64,000 nucleotides of DNA from Incurvaria masculella (taxonomy: Eukaryota; Arthropoda; Insecta; Lepidoptera; Incurvariidae), in NCBI GenBank assembly GCA_946894095.1, contig OX335643.1:9039036-9103035 (forward strand), read 5' to 3'. Under the pieces are notes generated by a model that saw nothing but the letters and a program-made list of their open reading frames with translations, ran no database searches and was not told the origin of the DNA. Every line of letters begins with the position of its first letter. Position 1 is the first letter of the stretch. Position numbers and translations under genes: made by a program. Shown here one piece after another: positions 54,101-64,000 of this stretch.

Positions 54101-54670
54101 ACTAGTAGCAAAAGTCATTCTCTGTCCCAGAGCTCCTTTAACAGATATAGAACCTATTGGCATTCTAGGAAAATTGTTACAAGAACTATCCAATAATTCC
54201 CATGTCTCTTTAGATATACAAGTTATTTGACTCCCGGTGTCAATCAAACATTCAAGGTTAGTTTTTCCTATTTTCACGGAAATTTCTGGATCTAATAATG
54301 GCAATGTTTCGCCCTCCTTTACTTCAGAGTATGACGCCTCCTCAAACACGGTTGCTAAACCTAAATCTTGTTTCCTCTCTTCACAAGTATTTAATAAAAT
54401 TTTACGACCCCTATTTAATCCATAACTCACACAACTTACACAATTATTAATATTATATTGGTATTTTTCATTATATGACATTTGTCTTACAAAACCTAAC
54501 CCTATTTTATCTGATTGGCCTTCAGCAACAATAGGAAACCTAATTCCTTGATTTGACCTTCCTAGACCACTACCTGGAGACCAATTCATTTTTAACATTA
54601 TATTAAGCCCAATATTTTCCTTACATAACATATTTTTAGCCCTCAAAACAGTGGTATCCGAGCGGACCAT
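51107..54670 (-). CDS. pol: Retrotransposon Pol (G-patch, protease, RT, RNase H, integrase)
   Basis: 1187 aa. A G-patch-like segment at 19-61 (MNWSPGSGLGRSNQGIRFPI). Aspartic protease with LIDTGSQ (D144). Reverse transcriptase about 350-510 with catalytic LDL (D431) and YLDD (493-496). RNase H with D643, E685, D710. Integrase: zinc binding H858, H863, C893, C896; DDE triad D925, D983, E1018 with the D-to-E spacing of 35. A GPY module follows (YQGPYLI, about 1148), no chromodomain. The ATG at 54670 is 14 nt after the gag stop and in the -1 frame relative to gag. All catalytic residues are intact, suggesting a functional polyprotein. Confidence 0.96.
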   Translation of the reverse strand: MVRSDTTVLRAKNMLCKENIGLNIMLKMNWSPGSGLGRSNQGIRFPIVAEGQSDKIGLGFVRQMSYNEKYQYNINNCVSCVSYGLNRGRKILLNTCEERKQDLGLATVFEEASYSEVKEGETLPLLDPEISVKIGKTNLECLIDTGSQITCISKETWELLDSSCNNFPRMPIGSISVKGALGQRMTFATSLVMLPLEIEGQIINTTCVIVDKLIRPVILGYNWLQENSVQIHCGNPDKLVIGTLGNLNINLRRSGVARAQDNCAQMERIDSTRHILSMDSPKEAQPYTKQQMSDFVTGLDLTVEQKSELLKVLEKNQSAFSPDPGCTSKYVHKIDMNDETPFAKYPYPIPYAYRDKVESRLQELEQQGIIKRMATPYTSPLTYVLKKDGSVRVLLDARELNTRMYGDTEKPPILFEELQKYYGTKYITTLDLNNAYFQIKLHEDSVKYTGFTFNGKSYVYLRLPQGLKTAVSGFSRAMDIVLGSEVRSFCTNYLDDVTIFTKGDLKEHMLHIDLVLQKLSQANLTCNLLKCQFVKDKVKLLGHIISPAGIEMDPDKRAAIKDFPVPKKQKHLRAFLGLCNFYRRFIDRYGHTIKPLCKLLGKGVRWRWTEEEQIHFDNIKKLFLESVMLKHHDNNKIYYLNTDSSQLACGGYLFQLDENGNQGVIGFFSKSLTPAEQKWTTSEQELWAIVYGLRKFETYLRGAKVIIRTDHKSLTFLKTWRAHTSRVTRWLLFINQFDYTVQHIKGKLNTVADIISRYSHDAEKVQEEKQACLEIAAFKVENHKFWKSTLKNLKNLQEKDQNLMKIRQQMLTQGKTECKISNMTYLLENELIYVCEINNRRRVAIPESLITEIIWQYHKELGHFGPNKILKILRDKYYWLKMRKSVKNTLKTCHLCQLAKLNNVNTVGRCSPVLSQSPGELVMTDIFGPLPVSRGGAQYILVIQDTFTKFIQLYVLKSATAKSVLNCMRKFSKIILPQKVMSDQGKQFKSKVWINGLEEQSIAVSFSSVYNPRANSTERVNKELGKIFRIYCHNKHSKWACIVNDIQDCYNNTKHDSHGFSPNYLLFGEEYVSDIEKYLPKIQHPSPNIEEARKIATRNLILSANRRCKYFDKNHRIINYEIGQYVKLRVYSKSDSNQKKISKFFLKYQGPYLIAGRPYKNTYTLIDPETKVVRGNHNAINLERYYK

Positions 54671-54684
54671 TTCAGAACCATTTC

Positions 54685-55653
54685 TTAGTTTTCCGCCGTC
54701 AAGTTAGATGCATCGACCAGTTCGTCATCTTCATTCTGCTGCCGAGTGATGTTCTCGCCGACTTGATTAGTAGAATTCACCGAAGTAATTGCTTCACGCC
54801 CCCATTTCTTTTGATAGCTTGCACGTACAGCATTTAAATTGTTGAATGCATTCCTCCGTAGCTGAGGACGTCTGCTGAAACGCTGATTTTCTTCCGCCGA
54901 CGAAGGTTTTCCGGTGATCATTGTAGCCGCTGCAGATTGTTCAACATTCTCAAGGTGCCTTAAGAACTTAGACGCCTCTTCAGCTGTACTGAGTTTACCA
55001 GTAATCCATAACTTTTGTACATCCGTAGGATAGTGGCGGATAAGGTCTTCAACAACCTGTTCTTCGTTTTGAGGTGTAGTTAACCTTTTAGATAACGCAT
55101 AATTTTCCGCAAAATGGGCTGACATAGACTTTGTCTTTGGGTCCCAATGTCCCGTCGCAATATTTCGTCGAACGGCAGCTTGGGACACTTTCCCCCAATA
55201 CTGTTCCAAAAAACACCGCTTAAAGTCCTCGTAACTTAGCCAGCGATCAGTATAAATGAGCGACCAGTTTTTGGCCTCTCCTTCCAGGCAGTCTTGCGCT
55301 AAACTCAGGTAATCTTGCGTTGTATTGGTTCGTTTTTTATATTTCTCGATGTCTTCCAAAAATACCATAGGATGAACATATCCTTTCCCGGAAAATTTCG
55401 GCTTGACGGGCGGTTGAAGGAATACAAGACTTTTCGTCATATTTTCCATCCTCGGTTCCACGACAGCCGCCGTATCAGAATTTCCACTTGAAGTAGATGC
55501 TCCGGAGTCACGTTCCATTTCAGTAATTTTTCTCATAAGAGGTGCGATCTTCGCCTCCAGTAAGCGATTTATCTGTCCAATCATATTAATTCGCAGTCTC
55601 GCCTTTTGAACCCCCTCGATCTTTTTCTTAGATCTCAGCATACGATCAGCCAT
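54685..55653 (-). CDS. gag: Retrotransposon Gag
   Basis: 322 aa from ATG in good context (aaatATGgct). Basic N-terminus (MLRSKKKIEGVQKARLR), Ser/Thr-rich spacer, then a retrotransposon-gag-type core at about 80-215 (PKFSGKGYVHPMVFLEDIEK; CLEGEAKNW; FKRCFLEQYWG). No CCHC zinc knuckle; the C-terminus is instead Arg-rich (RFSRRPQLRRNAF). It forms the particle shell by family role. Ends AEN-stop 14 nt before the pol ATG. Confidence 0.92.
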   Translation of the reverse strand: MADRMLRSKKKIEGVQKARLRINMIGQINRLLEAKIAPLMRKITEMERDSGASTSSGNSDTAAVVEPRMENMTKSLVFLQPPVKPKFSGKGYVHPMVFLEDIEKYKKRTNTTQDYLSLAQDCLEGEAKNWSLIYTDRWLSYEDFKRCFLEQYWGKVSQAAVRRNIATGHWDPKTKSMSAHFAENYALSKRLTTPQNEEQVVEDLIRHYPTDVQKLWITGKLSTAEEASKFLRHLENVEQSAAATMITGKPSSAEENQRFSRRPQLRRNAFNNLNAVRASYQKKWGREAITSVNSTNQVGENITRQQNEDDELVDASNLTAEN

Positions 55654-58575
55654 ATTTTATATTTATATCACTCACTCACTTTTAACATAATTATTTGTTC
55701 TTTGTTGAAAGAGTTAATTGTGAATAAAATTATCTTAAGCATTAACTGATAGTTTAATAAAGTTCACTTATCCAAAACACACTTTGATTTTACGAAAATA
55801 ATGTTTTTATACACTTAGAAGTTCGATCAAATTAAATGTTATTAGAAAAAGCTCTTATTTAATATAATTTTTTTTTAAACTCTAAAAGAAGGGACACACA
55901 TATTAGATACTTCGTTAATTCATGAAAAATCGTCCGGAGGTTTGTTCTTCCACTCTAACAACCGCAAATTTAATTGAAATGCGCCCTCCATTGAAAATTT
56001 ATTTCCCACCGACATTATTGTTAATATTCCAGCAACTGAAAAGAAAATAAATTGTGTTATTATGGATCAAAATAAAATCATTTAAACAGCGCCCTCTTAC
56101 ATCTTACAGTGAAACTCCCAAGCCCTTGCGCTGCCACTCACACATACCAACAGTCGATCCCTTCGAAGGAGATTAACCCTTTCACCGCAAGGTGGCGTCA
56201 TAATTTCTATTAGGAAATGATGCGTGATCAAATTTAGCAAAACCATCGGATAAAAAGAAGGTATTTAATGTTAACGTAAAAGAAAATAATTTAGACATAC
56301 AATATAAGACACTGACTGAAAGTATAAAAATGACTCAAACTAACATTAATTAACCTCGGTTAAGTAGGTACTTACATAATACTTGGATACTAACATCATG
56401 TGGGTTTTTTTTTTTACTAGATATAAAAGGTTCTTAACTAATGAATGAACATTAATTGAATGTACTTAATTGTTCAATATAATGCAATATTATAAGTACT
56501 AGATAATTCAACAACCCATAACATATTTTTTTATAAAATGAACTAAGTCTATGTCATTATATTCCGATTAGTCAAAGTTCAATTGCAAAGAAAATAAGCT
56601 CCTCGTATCTATTGCAATAATCCACTCAAAGTCAGATCTAGGACATCCTCAAATATCTAAGTTATCCTTAACCTATTCTCAAGAAAGAATCCTAAAATAG
56701 ATTGAACTTTAATCATGAAATTTAATGCAAATTTATTTTTTAATAAAACAAATCAATTCAAACTTGAATAACTATAGATAATTCTAAATATGTCCTAACA
56801 TATTTAATATAAATTAATCTGAAAAGTAAGCATACTTTAACGAATCTAGACTTTCTCAATTAAGTACTAATAATCTAATCACACTCAGAACCGCATACTG
56901 TCCAAACGCGATGTCTATAACTGCAAGTATAAACTAACTTCATTATCCGAAAAGTATTTAATCTAATTCAAAGTTTTATAAAACAAACTAATACGCCTCC
57001 GTTCCCTTAACCATCCAATAAACAATATCTAACCTTAATTAATTCAAATGTAAGCCTAACTTGTGGTCAAATTTCACCAACGTTCAAATATAGATCTGTG
57101 TTTCAGATAAACCTATACTGACTATTGATTCAACGTTAAATTCAAATCCTCGCAAATAACACTACGAATGGATAGCTACATCTAACTTCCATACCATAAA
57201 GTTGAAAATAGCCAGCAAGCCAACCCATATCCATCTCATGATAAAATTTACTCAATGTTAAAACAAAGAACGCTCGTACTTTTCAACTATTGTAAAATAA
57301 TATCGACGCCCAATAATTTCTTAATGTTACAATACCCAATTGTTGTGAAGTCCTTCCAACTAGCGCCACTTTAAGAATGAATAACCCACTGTACTTTAAT
57401 ATTTATAATTCCCAAGTGGACCTTTCCTGTATTTAAAATATGAGTGAGCAATAGCCGTTAATCAACTTTCTAAGTAGTTCCCGCCTATTTAAACTAAAAG
57501 TCAAACATAAACCAATTTATTACTTCCTTCAGATTATAACAAAGACGATTGTTTCCTATTTAGGTTACACACATCTTATTAATTTTCCAATGTACGTGTC
57601 GAACTTAAAATTCCGCGATCATGCATCCCACGTAACATGTTTCATACATAAGCACACATTCTAGTTTCTTCATAGCCCAGTTAGATAATAACTTTTCTTT
57701 TCCTGCAAACTAAACCGTCAAATAATAAGAAAACACATTTTGTAAGTATGAAAAATAACATTCCGTAGAGTACGCAAAAATCATTATATGTATTACTAAA
57801 CATTTCAGTTGTCAACGATTGCACCGTTCTGAAACATATGAAGTTTGTAAAAAATACACCGTTATCGAAACACAAATTAGATATAATAGTATAGATTCAA
57901 GATTTAAGCGAGACACACCATATTTAAAATTTCAAATCATGTAACAATTCCTGAATAAAAGGTATGCACATAACAATATGAAGTCACCCTGTAAAACATA
58001 CATCTAAAATTAAAGTAATATTTTCATATATCTTCATATAAAGCACATACAACATTATATTACATACACATTTTGCAAATAAAATCAACACATTTTTATA
58101 TCCAAAACACAATGAATTTCCTTGTTGAAACGTAAAAGTTCTTATGCAAAATTTTAGTTTTCTATAAAAATTGCAGAAGATAAAGAAACACCTCATGCAT
58201 GATATTCTTTCCTATGCCACGCCCGCGGCTCAATGGACAAAAAAATGTGAAGTGGTAAAGCGCCCTGTAGTTTTAATAAATTGTACCGTTTTACTATAAC
58301 AGCTGTGTTCTATTTTTAGATCATATCGACTGTTCGTAATCTTTCGTAACTTTTGTCGCTATCAAACCGTTTGGATTAAAGTAATACATATATTAAAAGG
58401 TGATACATATATTTAAACTAATAAATCATCTAAAAACAAATCATCTAAAAACATTTAAATAATTGACCCTTTTTGTTGTGTTTGTAGATAACCCAAATCC
58501 TTTATTCGTAGAATTTACCTAAGTAAAATACCCAAGTAAACGCTTTTCAACAAACATCCTGGCTTACGGCCCAAC
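55654..58575 (-). other. Retrotransposon 5' leader (2.9 kb, non-coding)
   Basis: Between the 5' LTR and gag. AT-rich, with only short frames (57681-57875, 57984-58196) of no recognised identity. Immediately after the LTR the element strand reads gttgggccgtaagccagg; tgggccgtaagccagg is where a primer binding site should be, but I could not match it to a tRNA 3' end. Confidence 0.7.
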
Positions 58576-61500
58576 TGTAATCACCCACAGCCCCAACCAA
58601 CCTAGCCTAACCTATCTCTATCTACTCTACCTAACTAAACTTATATACCTATTTTTCCTTACATACATCTCTACATTAAACTCAACTCAACTAAATAATG
58701 GCACGTGTCGTCTAGAATAATTAATTTAATTTTAATCCAATCATTTATACTAAACCTCATATAAAGTACACCTTAGGATTTAACTAAAATGTTACTCAAC
58801 CATAATATATTGTATACATTCTTCTCATACTCTATAACTAAGAAAACATGAAACTTGCGGAAATTAAAAAATGATGAAAATTAAGACGATTTTGGGCTAA
58901 GCCCTAACAGTAGAGCCCCTTGAAAATTGAAGATTTTCTCCACCGCTCAACTGAGTGAAAGCCGGCCAAGCAAAAAAATATTTACCTTGCTTTCTCCTCT
59001 TCGTTGATGCAAATTTTGAAGAATTTTCCAAGTTCAAAAATCAACAAACAATAAAGAGATCTCCTAAGTCATTGATCTCTACTTTACATCTGCTGACGGG
59101 GAGGTCAGGCTTATGATATGATCATATAACTTGATTGAATCTATTTGCATACCAACTGTGGCGGGTTGGATGTTACTGCTAAATGACATGGTCAATTTAG
59201 ATGTTTAATTGAAATCCAACCGATTGGGTTATCGGATATTTTACGGAGAATTGTTATTCCAATGATGTTTAGGCATACCAACTATGAGGGGTTGGATTTA
59301 TTGCATGAATGAAGTTTTGTCATACATAAGGCATACCAACTATGGAGGGTTGGATTTTTACTGCCATCTCACACAGGTCACAGCGTCACGCAACAGCGTG
59401 CTAAACCCTCCAAATGCCTGTACTCGCCATCAATTAAATAGGTGTGGTTTTGGCATATTTCCTCGGACATTTGGCTGATTCAGTGAACACGGTCATTATA
59501 TGACACAGTGCCCTAATATGGAATGGTTCAGGAAGCTGTTTATGTAATGTCTTAAAGCAATTCAAACTTTATAGTCTGAAATACACAATGACCGAACCTC
59601 AAATTCGCATTGAAATTGTATGGGGTTTTCAGCTGTTCTCTGGGAACAATATGAAGCCACGATTTCCCTATGTCTTCATGGTCAATTTACTAGCAGTACT
59701 GATCTCGGTGCGCTTCGGGTAAGCGACTGGCTTTGAGGATTAACCAAACCTCCAACGATGCAGATTTGCAGGTCCCAAACTGAAATCTGTTCACAACGGT
59801 GGTAGTCACCCGCTTTTCAGCTAAGGATCTTCTACATAAACGACTTTCCACATCTAGTTAAACCATGAACACAAAAGGCACTCATATCTCCATAATTGGC
59901 CATCGAACAACACGGTCAACTAACAACGTGGTGAACTCTGTTTGTTTTATTATTTTATCGAGATCTCCACAGAATCCATGTCATTTTATTTTAATCAAGA
60001 CAGGTATTCTACAATCCAATTAAATTTAATTGTAGCCGACCTCATAATCAATATCAAGAATCAATTTAAAGTTGATAAATCCACCAACATAAATACAGAA
60101 AGTATATAATCGTTTATAAATCAAACGTTTGGAAAACGTCTGTAAATATCTCACACATATCGTGATTGAAGACAACTCAAAACGAGTAGAGAATATATTG
60201 AACATATGATGTTCAGAAAATATTGGTTGAAACACATCAAAGCCTTTCCCCTTCAAAATCTACGTGATTTGAATTTTACTGATTTGAAGCTTAAAGGAAA
60301 TTAAATAAAAATGTATTTAATTTCTTGAACCACAATTTATTTAGTGCATTTGTATGTAGTTCATTGTATATTTTCCATCAGCAGATTATATAGTTTCAAC
60401 TTAGGCAACTCGTTGAAACCATCAAAATATCAAGGTAATTATTTGATGTTGTCCTTGAATATTTTGTAATAAAATATCACAGAGAAATCTGCAATATAGG
60501 TTAAATCAAATTAAAGAATTTACGATTTAAAACAAAGTCTAATAATTTAATGATTTAACCCAAAATAATAGAACCTTCTTCAAGTTTCATATCTACGGTA
60601 ATAAAAATGCAAAGTGAATCGACATTTACATTTACGATATTTCAACTATTGCAAAGCAAAGAAAAACCTAATCAAACATACCCATCGTTCGTACTTCTCT
60701 CAACATTCTATTTGAAAATACTAGTTCACACAAAATATCAAATAAAACTATCCCATTGAATCCACTCAAACACACTCTATCTCTCAATTCAGTAAAACTA
60801 TACATCCACATATTTAAATAAAATATTCAACCACTCCAATCTATCTCCCATCTAAAGCCAACAATTTCCATTGACATTTATTTCTCTAAATAACATTTTT
60901 CTAAACTCTAATCATACTCCGCATTGACTTATTTTACGCAAGTTATGCGCGACGCAATCTAAACGCAAATTAACAAAACGGCAGAATTAATAAACCGAAA
61001 TAAATTTGTAAACCTGCAGAAAACAACACATTATCTGAAACAAAATAAAGGCTCTGAAAATAAAGACTCTGAAAATAAAGGCTCTGAAAATAAAGACATA
61101 CAACATTTTACACGGATACACAATGAATTATTGCAATACATTATTCAGTAATTACTGTGCAAAAAAACTTATCGATTCGCGTTCAATCTGCTGTCTGGTC
61201 TGGGGTCTGGAACGCTGCTTCCCCGTTCACTCGTTCAATACAAGTCTATAGTCTATTAGATTTTACGCGCCCGAAATAATAGATTTATACACAAATCACT
61301 TTAACCTTAATCCAAAATTTACATTTAATGTTCTTGCAATTAAAATCACAAATTTAATAAAAATCTCACTGTCTCTATATTTAAATGTGGAGCAAGCGCC
61401 TTCGAGGCAGCTCTAAGCGTCCAAAGCAAATAAACACTAATAATTATTCGAATTTGGTGACCTCGAGTTAACACCCCGCGAAATTTCTGTAAGTCGAAAA

Positions 61501-62274
61501 CGAACCGTCGTGTCGCTCCTTACAGGTACGAATTTCTCCCCGAGAACTTAAAAAAGCAGACTGAAAATCTACTGCGCGACTTGTCCTGGACTGCCGACCG
61601 AAAATACCGCGCGACTATCCTCGATCGTCCTGAACTGCCCTCGACTCTCCTTGAACTCTCTTTGAACTGAATGCGCGTGAGTTTTTATTCCTTTCCCCAC
61701 TCCCGACTCAGGACCCATGTCCCTACCGCGTCCATTTGTTTATCAAAGAAATGGTTACACTGATTAGCCAAGACCATCGATACAGCGATCCAAATAGGAA
61801 ATATATATTTTATAACTTTCCAATCCTAAATACACGCATCAATGTGCTCACAATTATTCTCAAATGTAATCCTTTATAGTGTTTAAATAGTTTCATTACT
61901 AATTTCAATACCATTCATGCAAAATCAACCAAAATAATATCATTCATGAAATATTAATACACCTCAGTCAAAACAAACAAGTATACCAAATAATTAATAA
62001 AATGTGATATAAAATTCATTTTATAATCAATAATATCTTAAAATATGTACATAATTCGCCACAAACTCCACTTCTCTCCTCAATGCAGTGTAGCCTTTCA
62101 GCCATGACATCATTCAGACCAACAGCACGCTCGCTAGCAAAACAGGCCTTTCGTTGTTCGAGAGGTAATTCCCTATTTTTGACCAAGTAAAATGTTCATA
62201 TATGGACCTACATATATTGATAGATGTTTGCTATAGCTACTATTTGTATGTGGGAGCAATATATGGTTCCCACA
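58576..62274 (-). repeat. 5' LTR (3699 bp)
   Basis: Offset +12115 from the 3' LTR. Differences seen by eye: 47507 T / 59622 G, 47889 T / 60004 G, 47912 G / 60027 T. No indels, since total lengths are equal. The candidate promoter block lies at about 61495-61685. Confidence 0.95.
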
Positions 62275-62278
62275 ACAT
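62275..62278. repeat. Target site duplication, right (acat)
   Basis: Second copy of the 4-bp duplication, directly after the LTR terminal cccaca. Confidence 0.85.
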
Positions 62279-62440
62279 ATTTTAATAATGTAACATAATG
62301 ATAAATGAGTAGTAATGTCTTCATCGCCATGATTACGAATTTCACAGAGGCGGCCAAAACCTGCTCCTCCAAGGCGCACATAACTTCTTGGTTGGAGTAT
62401 TTGTTCCATCTGTGAGATTTTTTTTACATACTCTTTTTGT
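62279..62440. other. Right flank of the LTR element
   Basis: AT-rich; nothing recognised. Confidence 0.5.
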
Positions 62441-63000
62441 TTTTTTTATTAAAAAAACCGGTATGTGCGGTTGTGCTGAGAGACCAAAGGTGCCGATCAC
62501 AATCCGCTCCTGTCAAACTATCAGCTCTTTCAAACTTAAAGTCAAGGACTTTTACTTAAATGAAATGCAAAGATGATAAAATGTTCTCACTGTATATATA
62601 TATTTTATTTTATTATCCTTCTAATAGTACTGATTTTAGAATCAATGGTAATAGGTATTATAGGTTTTTTTTTTATTTTATCCTGGTTTGTGGATATAAT
62701 GATATGTATTAGTGTATTGTATCATGTATATTAGTATATTTAATTATATGCATAATTATGTATATATTATGGTATATGTATGTTTATGGAGTTATTTGTT
62801 TTTCTTTTCAAATTCTGGTGTGTCACCTACCTACAGATATTTCTATTGCCTTTCCTCATCACCCCAAGGGTTGACTGGAAGAAATCACTCTTAGTGATAA
62901 GTCCGCCTTTGTGCAGTCTTGTTGTTTTGCTGTATGTTTTCTCTGTAATTGTATTTTTGTTTATGCACAATAAATAATTTATTCATTCATTCATTCATTC
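62440..63000 (+). mobile_element. LINE 3' end with (attc)n tail
   Basis: Ends in gttgactggaagaaatcact, gtgataagtccgcctttgtg and aataaataatttattcattc repeats. I recognise the gtccgcctttgtg type of 3'UTR as a common lepidopteran non-LTR retrotransposon tail. The short frame before it (RSCQTISSFKLKVKDFYL) may be the end of its RT. Confidence 0.65.
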
Positions 63001-63004
63001 AAAG

Positions 63005-63090
63005 GTGGTCAGAAAAGCCAAATCAACCTCGCCCCGCTAAACCACGCTCAGCGAGGCGCCATACCAGCAGATTTGCGGTCTATCGAATCA
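63005..63090 (-). repeat. LINE 3'-end fragment (gctcagcgaggcgccatacc family)
   Basis: Opposite-strand copy of the sequence at 30520-30560 and 46360-46390 (tatggtgcctcgctgagcgtgg). Confidence 0.65.
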
Positions 63091-64000
63091 TAAATTAATT
63101 CTTCCACAATATTTCAGGGTTTGTATTCTTTGTTTATTTAGATGTTCATTGTTGTTTACGGTTATACAGTGTAAAAGAAGTGTACAGTGAAATAATATTA
63201 AGTATTGTGTATTCTTTAGTCTGACAATCTTGTCTGCCTTCTTTTGTAAATTATTGCAAACAAGTATAATTTGAAGATCAGAGAAAATCCGAGAATTTTG
63301 AAACTGTAATAAGGACTCTTGTTGTATGTAGATATGAACGGTATTAATTGAAGGAAGTAAGCTGTAAAAAGAACTACTTTATACTCGAACCAGCAGCGAA
63401 CCTTTCGCGAGCAGTGCTCTACTTTTTGTTAAAGGTAGTATGGAAGTAGGAAGTATGTATATGATTCCAAGCAAAGATTACTTAATCAAACAAGAATTTA
63501 GCCAACATTATCACGTGCTCTGCATGGCTCTACCCCAGTGCAGGTAGGATGCACTGAAGCAAAGTTATGAGCTAATATTCCGGGAGGTCACGACATTTTT
63601 GGTCACGATAAGATAAATGCCTGAATTTGGGTTCAAATTTTAGAGACCAACCCTCTCAAGCTAAATATGTCGGTATGCGTGCGCCAAGTTATCTAGATTA
63701 TTCCCACCTCCCCATTCCCACCTCTGTGGTACTATCAAAACAAATTAGTCATTAACTTGTCGTTACAAAGTGGACACACTCTATTGTTGGTATGCACCTA
63801 TACAGATGTTCAACTGTTTTCTGAAGCGTCACCGAGTTAATGAAGTCACTATAGTGTATTTCAAACGGTATTTTCAAATTTTTAGAAGCTTGATATAATT
63901 ACATAATTATTAAAATAGTATAATTACAATTATATGTTAACAAAAATTAAAAATTATGTCCCCTAGCCCCAATCCCGCTTCCACCCACCTCACACATTCT
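63091..64000. other. Intergenic, nothing recognised
   Basis: AT-rich sequence to the window edge without a supportable gene or repeat family. Confidence 0.5.

Larger units (their letters stand above)
46461..62274 (-). mobile_element. Complete Ty3/gypsy LTR retrotransposon, 15.8 kb
   Basis: 15814 bp: 5' LTR 58576-62274, leader, gag, pol, 3' flank, 3' LTR 46461-50159, all in minus orientation. Bounded by acat on both sides. LTRs open TGTGGG and close ATTACA in element orientation. Gag and Pol are open, with no frameshifts or stops. Domain order PR-RT-RH-IN and a GPY module place it in Ty3/gypsy (Metaviridae). No env frame was found. LTRs of 3.7 kb are far longer than usual for insect elements of this group. 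Confidence 0.95.

Noticed and set aside
57681..58196. Two short hydrophobic frames in the retrotransposon leader, considered as env remnants
   Set aside because: Too short, no surface or fusion-type features, and on the wrong side of pol for an env gene.

Overview
The window is nuclear DNA from an insect, most likely a moth or butterfly. It is AT-rich, its genes have many short introns, and it carries dispersed repeats of types I know from Lepidoptera: a tRNA-headed SINE, the 'ccggccaagtgcgagtcgga' repeat, RTE/CR1-like LINE 3' ends and many MITEs. No bacterial features, rRNA or free-standing tRNA genes were found.

Region 1 (1-2980, plus strand) is the 3' half of an SLC10A7-type membrane transporter gene. 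Four downstream exons join in frame to a stop at 2824. One transmembrane exon is tandemly repeated at the window edge as 135-bp units (95-nt exon plus 40-nt intron-like spacer). The last exon has degenerate tandem copies behind it.

Region 2 (5745-36710, minus strand) is a complete P-glycoprotein-type ABC transporter (ABCB full transporter). I reconstructed 25 exons. Their lengths total 3912 nt (1303 codons plus stop), and the phase agrees at every GT-AG junction. Two TMDs and two NBDs are present, each NBD with Walker A, Q-loop, LSGGQ, Walker B and H-loop. A short first exon of 18 codons lies 14 kb upstream of exon 2, with an Inr/DPE-like promoter in a CpG-rich stretch at about 36.8-37.1 kb. 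SLC10A7 and the ABC gene are convergent. The ABC introns hold several MITEs, one 8 bp past a splice donor, and one intron holds a partial copy of its neighbouring exon.

Region 3 (37-46.4 kb and 62.3-64 kb) is intergenic DNA dense in transposon debris: SINE copies, TTAA-flanked and hAT-like MITEs, retroelement 3' ends, a nine-unit 51-bp minisatellite that appears to derive from a LINE reading frame, and two possible exons of an unknown gene, one interrupted by a hAT MITE.

Region 4 (46461-62274, minus strand) is a structurally complete 15.8-kb Ty3/gypsy LTR retrotransposon. Its two LTRs are both 3699 bp and nearly identical, and it is flanked by a 4-bp duplication (acat). It encodes an intact Gag without a zinc knuckle and an intact Pol in the order G-patch, protease, RT, RNase H, integrase. 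No env was seen. The unusually long LTRs, the 2.9-kb leader and the low LTR divergence suggest a large, young and possibly still mobile element.
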